In this document: one piece after another, positions 18,066 to 26,067 of the stretch | How the letters are laid out: each line of letters opens with the position of its first letter | Position numbering within the stretch: position 1 is the first letter of the stretch | Origin: Brumimicrobium mesophilum | GTDB taxonomy: Bacteria > Bacteroidota > Bacteroidia > Flavobacteriales_D > Crocinitomicaceae | Length of the DNA: 64,000 nucleotides | Assembly (NCBI RefSeq): GCF_003025005.1 | Contig: NZ_PVSS01000006.1 | Coordinates: 186,001-250,000 of the forward strand | Direction: 5' to 3' | Program-made: the position numbers and the translations under genes | The notes under the pieces: model-generated | What the model was told of the DNA's origin: nothing | Seen by the model: only the letters and a program-made list of their open reading frames with translations | Databases searched by the model: none

Positions 18066-21000
18066 TTACCTCTCCAAATGCACAAATCCATGTTCCGTTC
18101 TTTCAGAACCATCTCTTTGAATTCCATTAATAATATAGAAGTAGACACCATCAACACAGTAATCTCCGTTTCTTTTTGTGCCGTCCCACAAGAAATCGTC
18201 TTCAATCACGATTGACTCATTCACAATATTTCCCCACCTGTTTAGAATAGTGACCGTATAGTTTTTGAAAGGATTATCAATCAAACGGAAAACGTCATTT
18301 GCATTATCTCCGTTTGGTGTTAAAATGTTGGGTATCGTTAAATTGGTCGTTACATTTACGATGACTTCATATGATGCCTGACAACCTTCGGAATCTGTAA
18401 CAATTAAAGTCACAACGAGTTCTCCCGCGGAATTAAACAAGTAATCAAATGGAGTTCCATTGTTGTGGAATTGCTCTCCGCCAGTATCCCAATACCAATC
18501 TACAATTCCTCCAAAACCACCTGTGGAATAATCCGTAATTGTTGCCTGTTCTCCCCAATTCATTGTCAATGGATTGATTTCAAAATAGGGTGTAATTGGA
18601 CTGACTTTTACTTCAATGGTGTCAAGGATATAAAGAATATTGCAATCGTCTTCATTGATTAAAGTTGCTGTTGGATAAAATGTTCCAGCCGTTTCATAAA
18701 TGTAATTGAATTCATCAAGTGAATTTATAATTTCACCATTTCCTAAATCCCATACTATATCTGAAACACCTTCAAGATTGTATGGTGAAAATTTGTATTC
18801 ATTTGCGCATTTGTCAAAGAGGGTCCATTCAACTTCACCAACCGGACCTCCAATTGTTAAATAATCAACGTAGGTTATCGAATCAGTGCAACCAAATTCG
18901 TCAGTAATAACTAATGTTCCTGAATAAGTTCCGGCAAAAACATAAGTATTATTTGGATTTTGAAGTGTTGAGAATTTTCCATCACTGAAATCCCAATTCC
19001 AATCAGTGATATTCCCATAAGATTCTGATGAATCAGTGAGGTCTGTGAAAACTGGCGGACAAATAAAATTACCATTTTCATTTATGTTTGCTCCGCTAAA
19101 CTCAAATTCGAAGTTAGCATTAGGAGTTGAAGTGATGATTTCTTGTTTCAAAGTGTCTTTACAACCATTGATATCAGTAACAATAAGAGTAATGCTGTCT
19201 ACAAAAGATAATTCGGTTGGTGATCCAAAGTGGTTAAAACTTGTGGTTAAACTTTCACTTGTAGATTCTTGAACATTGTTTATTAACCATTCAGATGATG
19301 TGAAATCAACGGAAGTGTTATTTGCTGTAAAAGTTTCATCATTACAAACCACAGGAGGGAAGTCAAAATCTGCGATTGGTTTGGTGATTTCTGTTTGAAC
19401 AGAAGCAGTGGGAGAAACGCATCCAAAATCGTCAATAATATTCAGCTGTGTTTCGAAAATTCCTTCGTTTATGAAAGTGTAATTTGTAGTTTGATTGACA
19501 CCCGTAGTTGTTTGCGTAGTTCCGTTTTCAAAAGTCCAATCAAAATTAGAAATAGGAACTCCACTTTGACTTACAGAATTATTGGTGAATGTAACTGTCA
19601 ATGGGCTGCATCCGACGTTTTCTGATGGATTAATACTAGCGGTTGGTAATGCTAAGACATCCAACAAGAATTCAACCGTATCTGTACAACCAACATTATT
19701 GACAACGGTTAAAATAATCTCAGAAGTTCCAGGATTATCAAAGGGATAAGTGAAATTATTTAAGAATATGATGGTATCATTATTAATGTTGAAGTTACTA
19801 CTGAAAACCCCATGAGTTGAGACGATATTATTGTTCGAAAATGTAACATAATCATTATTACAAACAGAATCATTAGAAGCGGTGATTACACCTTCGAGTT
19901 CTGATAAATGAATAATGGTAGTGATACTGTCAGAACATCCGGTGGTGTAATTATGAACCACTTGCTTTACATTATAAGAACCTAAATTATCAAAAGTGTG
20001 GGTAATTTGACCCGGGTTATTAGCGTAAACATTGGGTGAGAAATATTCTTCATTAGTACCATCACCCCAATCCCAAATCATCTTCGAATTATCTGTTACT
20101 TCACCGATTATTGCCAAATCGTTAAAAGTGACAACTAATGGTAAAGTTGGAGAGCAATAAACCTCGGTCACACTGAAATTGGCAATTGGAGCAATTATAT
20201 AAACTGCATCCGTGTAAGAAATTGTATCCGGACAGCCTCTGAAGCTAGTGATAAGTTGAACATCAAAAAAACCCGTATCTAACGGGTAATCGTATACTGG
20301 GTCAACAAAATCTGAAGTTCCTCCATCACCAAAACTCCACAAATAAGTAAAGTCATTTGGATTGCTAGGTATTGAAACTGTTGATGTGTTTGTAAAGTTG
20401 AATGGTGATTTTGCACAACCAGATGAAGGTGTCCAAGTGAAATTGGCATTTGGTGGAATTCCTACTTTAATATATTCTGTGAGGGTAAAAGTTTGACTAC
20501 AGCCTGCATTGGTAGTGACTGTTAACTCTACATCATACACTCCTTCGGAATAGGTTTGTGTAGGTGGATTTTGACCGTTAAAAGTAGAACCATTACCGAA
20601 ATCCCAATTCCAACCTGTAATAGGATCATTTGTATTTGGAGATGTAGATAAATCTGTGAAATCTACATCAAGATCTTCACATCCTTCGCGTATATTTGCT
20701 TCAAATTCCGCAGTGATTGAAGAAACACTGATGATGTTATATTGTGCCGTAGAACCTGAGCAACCATTTGCATCTGTTTGGGTTAATGTAACAGAGTATA
20801 CACCATTATTCGTGTAGGAATGTGGGGGTGGATTTGTGTTTGTAATTTGCGTTCCATCTCCAAAATTCCAATCAAAAGTTCCGCTACCACTACTTGTATT
20901 TGTAAAAGTGACAGGAAGAGGAGCACAGCCAGAAGATGGATTGAAAGTAAATGATGGGTTTGGAGTAGGGAAGACAGTAATTGTTTCTGTGTAAGTGTCG

Positions 21001-21770
21001 GAACAACCATTCACACTATTTGAAACTGTCAATGTAATAGTAAAAGTCCCAGTTGATGTATAAGTATGGGATGGATTGGGAACAGTAGATATTGTTCCAT
21101 CACCAAAGCTCCAATTCCAACTATCTGTCCCGGGTGATGAATTATCTGAAAAAACAACTTGATTTCCTTCACAAGCATTTCCTGATGTAATGTTAAAATC
21201 AGCTTGATAATCGTAAATATCAATAGTTTGAGTCACTGAATTTTGACAACCTGTAACAGTATTAGTATTTGAAAGGGTAATGTCGTAAGTTCCTTGATTG
21301 GTATATGTTACATTTGGAGGATTTCCACTCGTAGAATTTGTACCATTTCCAAAATCCCAATTATATGTGACACCAGAACTAGGTTGAACATTTGTAAATG
21401 AAACATCGTTTGGCAATGTGCAACCACCTAAAATATTGGTGTCAAATCCGGTATTCGGAAGTGGATTTATAGTAATGTAATTTATCTTTACTTCTGGAGC
21501 GGCTCCGTTGGCGTCCACTGCTGTTAAAATGATGGTGAAATTTCCTGAATTTGTATATGCATGTGTTGGATTTTGTACAGTAGAAGTTGAACCATCTCCA
21601 AAATCCCATGTCCAAGCTGTAATAGTATTTGATGAGGTGGATAAGTCTGTAAATTGAATTTGTTCACCAACACAAACTTCTAAAGGTGATGCTGAAAAGT
21701 CAGGGTTTGGTTGCGCATAGGTAAAACCTATATATAAGAAGCTGACTAAAAATGTTAGAAACGATCTCAT
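18066..21770 (-). CDS. PKD-repeat surface protein with T9SS type B (gliding-motility-associated, CHU_C) sorting domain
   Basis: The 1234-residue product starts with a signal peptide (MRSFLTFLVSFLYIGFTYAQ) and consists of about ten PKD domains of 85-100 residues. Each carries a variant of 'WDFGDGS' (for example WDFGNGT, WSFGDGT, WNFGDGT, WDWGDGT, WDFSDG) followed by 'PTHTY'-like strands, and is often preceded by 'GCxPLxVTFTN'. The last 85 residues ('IPNILTPNGDNANDVF' ... 'NRWGNIV' ... 'DGTKRNGDYCVDGVYFY') are a type B C-terminal sorting domain, so the protein should be exported by the type IX system and displayed or released. PKD modules often mediate adhesion or polysaccharide binding. Repeats are diverged at DNA level. 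Confidence 0.92.
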   Translation of the reverse strand: MRSFLTFLVSFLYIGFTYAQPNPDFSASPLEVCVGEQIQFTDLSTSSNTITAWTWDFGDGSTSTVQNPTHAYTNSGNFTIILTAVDANGAAPEVKINYITINPLPNTGFDTNILGGCTLPNDVSFTNVQPSSGVTYNWDFGNGTNSTSGNPPNVTYTNQGTYDITLSNTNTVTGCQNSVTQTIDIYDYQADFNITSGNACEGNQVVFSDNSSPGTDSWNWSFGDGTISTVPNPSHTYTSTGTFTITLTVSNSVNGCSDTYTETITVFPTPNPSFTFNPSSGCAPLPVTFTNTSSGSGTFDWNFGDGTQITNTNPPPHSYTNNGVYSVTLTQTDANGCSGSTAQYNIISVSSITAEFEANIREGCEDLDVDFTDLSTSPNTNDPITGWNWDFGNGSTFNGQNPPTQTYSEGVYDVELTVTTNAGCSQTFTLTEYIKVGIPPNANFTWTPSSGCAKSPFNFTNTSTVSIPSNPNDFTYLWSFGDGGTSDFVDPVYDYPLDTGFFDVQLITSFRGCPDTISYTDAVYIIAPIANFSVTEVYCSPTLPLVVTFNDLAIIGEVTDNSKMIWDWGDGTNEEYFSPNVYANNPGQITHTFDNLGSYNVKQVVHNYTTGCSDSITTIIHLSELEGVITASNDSVCNNDYVTFSNNNIVSTHGVFSSNFNINNDTIIFLNNFTYPFDNPGTSEIILTVVNNVGCTDTVEFLLDVLALPTASINPSENVGCSPLTVTFTNNSVSQSGVPISNFDWTFENGTTQTTTGVNQTTNYTFINEGIFETQLNIIDDFGCVSPTASVQTEITKPIADFDFPPVVCNDETFTANNTSVDFTSSEWLINNVQESTSESLTTSFNHFGSPTELSFVDSITLIVTDINGCKDTLKQEIITSTPNANFEFEFSGANINENGNFICPPVFTDLTDSSESYGNITDWNWDFSDGKFSTLQNPNNTYVFAGTYSGTLVITDEFGCTDSITYVDYLTIGGPVGEVEWTLFDKCANEYKFSPYNLEGVSDIVWDLGNGEIINSLDEFNYIYETAGTFYPTATLINEDDCNILYILDTIEVKVSPITPYFEINPLTMNWGEQATITDYSTGGFGGIVDWYWDTGGEQFHNNGTPFDYLFNSAGELVVTLIVTDSEGCQASYEVIVNVTTNLTIPNILTPNGDNANDVFRLIDNPFKNYTVTILNRWGNIVNESIVIEDDFLWDGTKRNGDYCVDGVYFYIINGIQRDGSERTEHGFVHLER

Positions 21771-21979
21771 AATGTGTAGTTCAAAATAAGTACTTCATTC
21801 TCAAATACAAATACTTAATTGAGATAAAAATAAATAATTACTTTCATTTAAACTAATCCTAAGACTTTAACTAAGGTTTCTCGTCTAGTCCAATCCTTTT
21901 TTAGCAACTTCGCATTCAATGTGATATGTGTTCGCATTCGACCCTATAATAATTGATTTATTAGGTGTTGTTCTCAAGC

Positions 21980-23593
21980 TTATTGAAGTCCTTGCAAATA
22001 TTCATAAGTGATATTTTCTTTTGGAATTATTTGCATTGTGAAAGTATGTTTTACGGCATTAGGATCAACATCTAATTTAGCGAATTCTTTAAATGAGAGG
22101 TAGGCTAATTTCCCATCATTTACAGCAAAAATCATGTTTTCTAGCCCTTGTGCAATTTGAATTTTAGTTTTAGGGAATCTTCGAAGTCCATTAAGTTGCC
22201 TGGCTGCAACAGCAACATTGGTGAGTTCAAGATGATCTCCGTTTACGTCAATAAATTTTGCCACTATCCATTGCGGATTTCTTCCAAAAGGTCTGTCGCA
22301 GTTCCAAGTACCAAAACTTTGAATATTGAAACTTCTCATTACTTCATCGGTTAGTTCATTATCTTCAACTCTTTGCGCTAACCTTTCTTGATACTGAATT
22401 TGTTGTTCTTCGTTCAATTGAATTTGTTTTTCAATATCTCTTCTTATTTCATCATTCGCTGCTATTCTACTTTCGATTAATTCGTTGATTTCTTTGATCT
22501 TTTCGTCATTTAAATCACTTAATCTTTTATTCTCTTCCTCAATTTCTTTGTTGGTTGCGATGTTTCTCATTTCTAATTTTCGGTTCTCTTTTTCGAAAGC
22601 TTTATTTCTTGCTTCGACTAGAGTGTTCAACCTTAGTATTCTGTCATATTCTTCTTTCGCTAAACGGCCTCTTTCAACCCTGTTTTTAAGTTTTCTTTTG
22701 TATTCTGCATTTTTTCTTTCAAAGACCAAAAGCGCTTTTTCATAGTCATCTCCTTCTAAAACGGGTCTTGCGGAGTAGGAAACACTTTTATTTATATTTT
22801 TGAAATTCACAGTGTATAATCCATTCTTATTTCTTTTTACTAATTCGACTTTATGCCAAAGTTCATTGGCATCACTTGGGTTGAAAGCTGTTTCGTTGTG
22901 ATCCAGTTGAAACTTTAAATTGTTAAAAATCATTAGTTCCTCAAAAGAATTAGGATCAATTTCGATTTCTATAATTGGACTTTTATTGTTGGCTTTTTCA
23001 GGTTTTAAAGGTTTTACTAAATTTTTAACATCTTCTTGAATAGGAGAGTTCAAAACAGTAGCGGTACTCATTTCTTTGAATTCCCAGTTTCTCTTAACGG
23101 TGTCTAAAAAGTAGATGCCATGTTTGTTTGATGAATTCTTACTCGCAAGATTGATTTGAGGATTACTGTTGGGATTCACAAATACAGGATTTTCATCTTG
23201 GAAAGCCAATACTTCGCACATTCCAGATGATTCGAAATCATATGATACACCTGCAGAGTCATATTCGAGGGGAATTCCAGATAAATAAAAGTCCATTGGA
23301 TTCGAAAATTCGCGATATTTAATGTCTACTTCTCCTTCGATTACGTTGCCGTTTTCATCAACAAATGAGTTTGACGGAAAAATTAAAATACTTCCAGATT
23401 CATGAAATACTGTATCTCCTTTAAATGCGTCTACAGCAAATTTTGAAAATGGCACATCTGCATTAGGGAATGGTGGCTGAACAAAACGTTTGATTTCAGT
23501 TTCGGAAACTACTACAAGTTCCTTTTCATTTTCTTGAACACAACTAGTGAAGGTTAACACTGCAATACAGAATAAAAAACAATTAGTTTTCAT
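21980..23593 (-). CDS. large lipoprotein with ZU5-like N-terminal domain and long coiled coil
   Basis: The 537-residue product has a lipoprotein signal with lipobox FTSC (Cys18). Residues from about 55 to 150 ('GSILIFPSNSFVDENGNVIEGEVDIKYRE' in two parts, then 'GIPLEYDSAGVSYDFESSGMCEVLA') resemble a ZU5-type domain often found in Bacteroidota surface proteins. Residues about 290-420 are a Lys/Glu/Asn-rich coiled coil ('NEEQQIQYQERLAQRVED'), and the C-terminal part ('FGTWNCDRPFGRNPQWIVAKF') is a separate beta-rich domain. Cellular role unknown; probably an outer-membrane-anchored scaffold. It lies upstream of the PKD gene on the same strand. Confidence 0.7.
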   Translation of the reverse strand: MKTNCFLFCIAVLTFTSCVQENEKELVVVSETEIKRFVQPPFPNADVPFSKFAVDAFKGDTVFHESGSILIFPSNSFVDENGNVIEGEVDIKYREFSNPMDFYLSGIPLEYDSAGVSYDFESSGMCEVLAFQDENPVFVNPNSNPQINLASKNSSNKHGIYFLDTVKRNWEFKEMSTATVLNSPIQEDVKNLVKPLKPEKANNKSPIIEIEIDPNSFEELMIFNNLKFQLDHNETAFNPSDANELWHKVELVKRNKNGLYTVNFKNINKSVSYSARPVLEGDDYEKALLVFERKNAEYKRKLKNRVERGRLAKEEYDRILRLNTLVEARNKAFEKENRKLEMRNIATNKEIEEENKRLSDLNDEKIKEINELIESRIAANDEIRRDIEKQIQLNEEQQIQYQERLAQRVEDNELTDEVMRSFNIQSFGTWNCDRPFGRNPQWIVAKFIDVNGDHLELTNVAVAARQLNGLRRFPKTKIQIAQGLENMIFAVNDGKLAYLSFKEFAKLDVDPNAVKHTFTMQIIPKENITYEYLQGLQ

Positions 23594-23700
23594 ACATTAA
23601 TAGTTTAGCTCATGTTCATGAAGTTGAACATAAATGGTTTTGAAATGTGCTTTCATTAAATGAAAGACTTTGATAAATATTGGGTTTGTTTTAAAAGGTA

Positions 23701-24075
23701 TTATTCAATTGGAACTGTTCTTCTGCCACTATAAAAATAGAAGTAATTTTTCTTTTCATCTTCTTCGGCTTGATCAAAACTCTTTAATGCTTTTGGTGTT
23801 TGGTAATCAAAATCGCATACCACAAAACAGGAACGGCTCTTTTTAGCAGTTTTTCTTAGCATTTTGATTTCTTTTTCCGTTAAATCTTCATATGAATTTA
23901 CACCTTCTCTTTTGGGAATTCTATCATAGGTTCTAGGGTTATACATAAAATCAACTTCATTATAAAAAGTGATTTCTTTTGAATCACATTGAACTTCGCG
24001 AAAAGTTGCTTTCTGTGAAAAGGTTTGGAAAATGCAAAAAGTAATTAGGACTAAACTTAAAACTGCTTTTTTCAT
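23701..24075 (-). CDS. small secreted protein of unknown function
   Basis: The 124-residue product has a signal peptide (MKKAVLSLVLITFCIFQTFSQ) followed by a short, charged mature domain with three Cys (in 'VQCDSKE' and 'SRSCFVVCDF') and many Lys, Tyr and Phe. No family recognised. It is about 107 bp upstream of the coiled-coil lipoprotein gene and in the same direction. Confidence 0.55.
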   Translation of the reverse strand: MKKAVLSLVLITFCIFQTFSQKATFREVQCDSKEITFYNEVDFMYNPRTYDRIPKREGVNSYEDLTEKEIKMLRKTAKKSRSCFVVCDFDYQTPKALKSFDQAEEDEKKNYFYFYSGRRTVPIE

Positions 24076-24393
24076 AAGATTGTGTTTTTTAAAATAACGC
24101 TACTTTAATTAATTGGTTACAGTTTTTAATACAAACTAAATTTATCTTAATAATTGTTCGTTGGAAAGCTTTAATAAAAAGTTTTTAAGCCATAATCTAA
24201 TTCAGTAATTTCCTTATCTCCCTATAATTATTGAAGTTAACATTGAAAACTCTTATGTATGCATTGAAAATTATTCAAGTCGCTGTATTTCAATGAAAAA
24301 TAAATTAAAGATGTATCCTTACTTTATTGTATTATTGTAAAACTTTTGAGCAATCGATGTGTTAATACAGCATTAAAACCCTCTTACAAAACT
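24076..24393. other. 318-bp divergent intergenic region
   Basis: The region separates a minus-strand secreted-protein gene from the plus-strand hydrolase gene and should hold promoters for both. It is very AT-rich; I see no TAnnTTTG box with a matching -33 element, no repeat and no RNA gene. TTACTTTATTG at about 24319-24329 is the closest promoter-like stretch for the hydrolase. Confidence 0.4.
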
Positions 24394-25185
24394 ATGTTAA
24401 GTTATTCAATTTATCGAAATGAAAACACCACCAAATGGGTGACTTTTGTTCATGGAGCAGGGGGAAGCAGTTCTATTTGGTTTCGACAAATTAGGGCTTT
24501 CAAAAGTGAATTCAATATTTTATTGATTGATTTACGTGGACATGGTGAGAGTCAGGTTCCAGTGAAGCAAATTAGTAATGAAAAATATACTTTTCAGGTT
24601 ATTTCGAATGATGTTTTAGAAGTACTGGATCATTTAAAAATTGAAAAATCACATTTTATAGGAATTTCTTTAGGGACAATCTTAATTCGTGATCTGGCAG
24701 AAAGAAACCCTGAAAGGGTTGAAAGTATGGTGATGGGTGGTGCGATTCTCAAATTGAATGTACGTTCAAAATTCTTGATAGGATTTGGTAATGTCTTTAA
24801 ATCAGTTGTTCCGTATATTTTCTTGTATAAACTCTTTGCATTCGTGATTATGCCAAGAAAAAACCACAAAGTATCTCGTTCGTTATTCGTTAAGGAAGCA
24901 AGAAAATTATATCAAAAGGAATTTAAAAGATGGTATAAATTAACCACTGAATTAACGCCATTGCTGCGATTATTCAGAATGAAAGACATCAATATTCCAA
25001 CACTTTACATTATGGGAGAACAAGATCATTTGTTTTTGCCATCAATTAAGGAAGTGATTTCAAAACACATGAGCGCCCAGTTGCACGTTATTCAGAATTG
25101 TGGACACGTGGTGAATGTTGACCAACCACTTGAATTTAATAGTAAGGTCATTTCATTTTTGAAGTTGCAAAACAGTAATCAGTAG
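24394..25185 (+). CDS. alpha/beta-fold hydrolase
   Basis: The 263-residue product is an alpha/beta hydrolase: oxyanion-hole 'VTFVHGAGGSSSIWF', then 'LLIDLRGHGES', the nucleophile elbow 'FIGISLGT' (Ser in GxSxG), the acid residue in 'YIMGEQDHLF', and the catalytic His in 'NCGHVVNVDQP'. No signal peptide is present, so it is probably cytoplasmic. I chose the ATG at 24394; the frame is open 16 codons upstream from a TTG, but that stretch adds no recognisable part of the fold. Substrate (ester, lactone or other) is unknown. A weak hairpin follows at 25207-25223. Confidence 0.85.
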   Translation: MLSYSIYRNENTTKWVTFVHGAGGSSSIWFRQIRAFKSEFNILLIDLRGHGESQVPVKQISNEKYTFQVISNDVLEVLDHLKIEKSHFIGISLGTILIRDLAERNPERVESMVMGGAILKLNVRSKFLIGFGNVFKSVVPYIFLYKLFAFVIMPRKNHKVSRSLFVKEARKLYQKEFKRWYKLTTELTPLLRLFRMKDINIPTLYIMGEQDHLFLPSIKEVISKHMSAQLHVIQNCGHVVNVDQPLEFNSKVISFLKLQNSNQ

Positions 25186-25206
25186 AGAGTAATTTGTCTT
25201 GAGTTT

Positions 25207-25223
25207 AGAGCGTCAAAAGCTCT
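25207..25223 (+). terminator. weak hairpin after the alpha/beta hydrolase gene
   Basis: AGAGC and GCTCT pair across a seven-base loop and are followed by TATTCCTTT. The stem is short, so a terminator role is tentative. Confidence 0.3.
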
Positions 25224-25236
25224 TATTCCTTTCAGT

Positions 25237-25458
25237 TTATCGTAATTGTCTTTTTCTTTTGTTCGCAAAAAACAAGATGAAATAAATAAGTGGGAGAAAA
25301 GGGAAGACGAATGAAAAGAGAATCCATAGAAATGATTGAAACTTAGAACTTGAGCTTTCTAATTCTGTTTTTATTAGGAAAATGAGCAATGAAAGATAAA
25401 TTAATCCTCCAAAGATCAAGATTAAATTGCTTGTTGTATCACTTAGTATGAAATCCAT
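25237..25458 (-). CDS. small two-helix membrane protein, PLDc_N-like
   Basis: The 73-residue product has two hydrophobic helices (about 10-29 and 42-64) separated by 'KTELESSSSKFQS' and ends in 'FANKRKRQLR', so the tail should face the cytoplasm. The pattern 'LWILFSFVFPFLPLIYFIL' resembles the phospholipase D nuclease N-terminal (PLDc_N) family of small membrane proteins. Start ATG at 25458. It converges with the hydrolase gene. Being short, it could be spurious, but its composition and the family resemblance support a real gene. Confidence 0.5.
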   Translation of the reverse strand: MDFILSDTTSNLILIFGGLIYLSLLIFLIKTELESSSSKFQSFLWILFSFVFPFLPLIYFILFFANKRKRQLR

Positions 25459-25502
25459 TTTCTAGTTTTATCGTTGATTACAAAGGTAAACAAAAAAGTA
25501 CT

Positions 25503-25551
25503 GAGTATTGAGTTTGGAGTAAGAAGAACTCAAACTGTCTCCTCAATACTC
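25503..25551. repeat. 10-bp inverted repeat GAGTATTGAG/CTCAATACTC
   Basis: Arms at 25503-25512 and 25542-25551 are exact reverse complements around a 29-base interior. They lie beside the decayed peptidase fragment and may mark an old insertion or a small structured repeat. Confidence 0.55.
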
Positions 25552-25559
25552 TCTCCTCA

Positions 25560-25690
25560 GAACTCTCTACTGACTTAACGCATTTATCTAGCCATTGATC
25601 TTGTTCCCACAATAAATGAAGGCTACTTTCTTTTGGTAAAATCACCAATCTTACTATTATTCCCAATCTATTTAAATCATTTAATAAGTG
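25560..25690 (-). pseudogene. remnant of the 3' end of an S9-type peptidase gene (partial duplicate)
   Basis: On the minus strand this segment encodes 'NRLGIIVRLVILPKESS' followed by 'LHLLWEQDQWLDKCVK', which matches the C-terminus of the intact peptidase encoded at 26068-28479 ('KGLGATVRLVILPKES', then 'LHLLWEQDQWLEKYVKNN'). The part 'HGYKSKESI', including the catalytic His, is missing in this copy through an in-frame deletion of about 27 bases. The frame is open from 25750 to 25478, but neither end resembles the peptidase; the 5' side consists of palindromic repeat DNA. This is best read as a decayed partial duplicate, not a functional gene. Confidence 0.8.
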
Positions 25691-25703
25691 GTTGAAACCA
25701 CTT
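25686..25703. repeat. REP-like palindrome AAGTGGTT-GA-AACCACTT
   Basis: Perfect 8-bp arms with a GA loop. It is the first of four palindromes of the same design between 25686 and 25925. Confidence 0.7.
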
Positions 25704-25727
25704 TTGGATAGCTCATAGTTTAATTTA

Positions 25728-25747
25728 GTGAGGGATGAATCCCTCAC
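25728..25747. repeat. REP-like palindrome GTGAGGGAT-GA-ATCCCTCAC
   Basis: Perfect 9-bp arms with a GA loop. It shares the GGGATGAATCCC core with the palindrome at 25864-25883, while the outer base pairs differ in a compensated way. Confidence 0.75.
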
Positions 25748-25863
25748 CAATTGATTTTAGGCAAAGAATGGAAGTCCTTAAAAATAAATAGATTATTAGA
25801 ATTTAAATGCTATGAAATAGTGATAAAATATTCTCAAATTTTTTTTGAAAAGAAATGCAATTG

Positions 25864-25883
25864 ATGCGGGATGAATCCCGCAT
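25864..25883. repeat. REP-like palindrome ATGCGGGAT-GA-ATCCCGCAT
   Basis: Perfect 9-bp arms with a GA loop; the core is the same as the palindrome at 25728-25747, with both arms changed together. Confidence 0.75.
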
Positions 25884-25909
25884 TCAAAGGAATCCAGAAC
25901 TAGCCTTCT

Positions 25910-25925
25910 AGCCGTTTCAACGGCT
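25910..25925. repeat. REP-like palindrome AGCCGTT-TC-AACGGCT
   Basis: Perfect 7-bp arms; the loop reads TC on the plus strand and GA on the minus strand, so it follows the same design as its neighbours in the opposite orientation. Confidence 0.65.
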
Positions 25926-26014
25926 TGAAAATGACGTTGTATAAATTATAAATAAAGTAAATGCTGTGGGCGTTTAAAGTTTGGTATACTACAGGAAAAG
26001 TAAACAATTAAAAT

Positions 26015-26050
26015 AAAAAACCTCCAACTATTTAAAGCTGAAGGTTTTTA
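26015..26050 (-). terminator. intrinsic terminator for the S9-type peptidase gene
   Basis: On the minus strand, AAAAACCT pairs with AGGTTTTT and the downstream arm runs into a T-rich tract (TTTTTTATTTT). It begins about 18 bases after the peptidase stop codon. Confidence 0.65.
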
Positions 26051-26067
26051 ATTTTAGAATTCAATTA

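Larger units (their letters stand above)
25751..26067. other. 317-bp gap with REP-like palindromes and a terminator
   Basis: No gene is supported. The gap holds two REP-like palindromes (25864-25883, 25910-25925) and, next to the peptidase stop codon, the terminator hairpin at 26015-26050. Confidence 0.6.

Noticed and set aside
18066-21770. Possible polymorphic repeat region or mobile element in the PKD gene
   Set aside because: The periodic similarity is explained by tandem PKD domains, which are diverged at DNA level.
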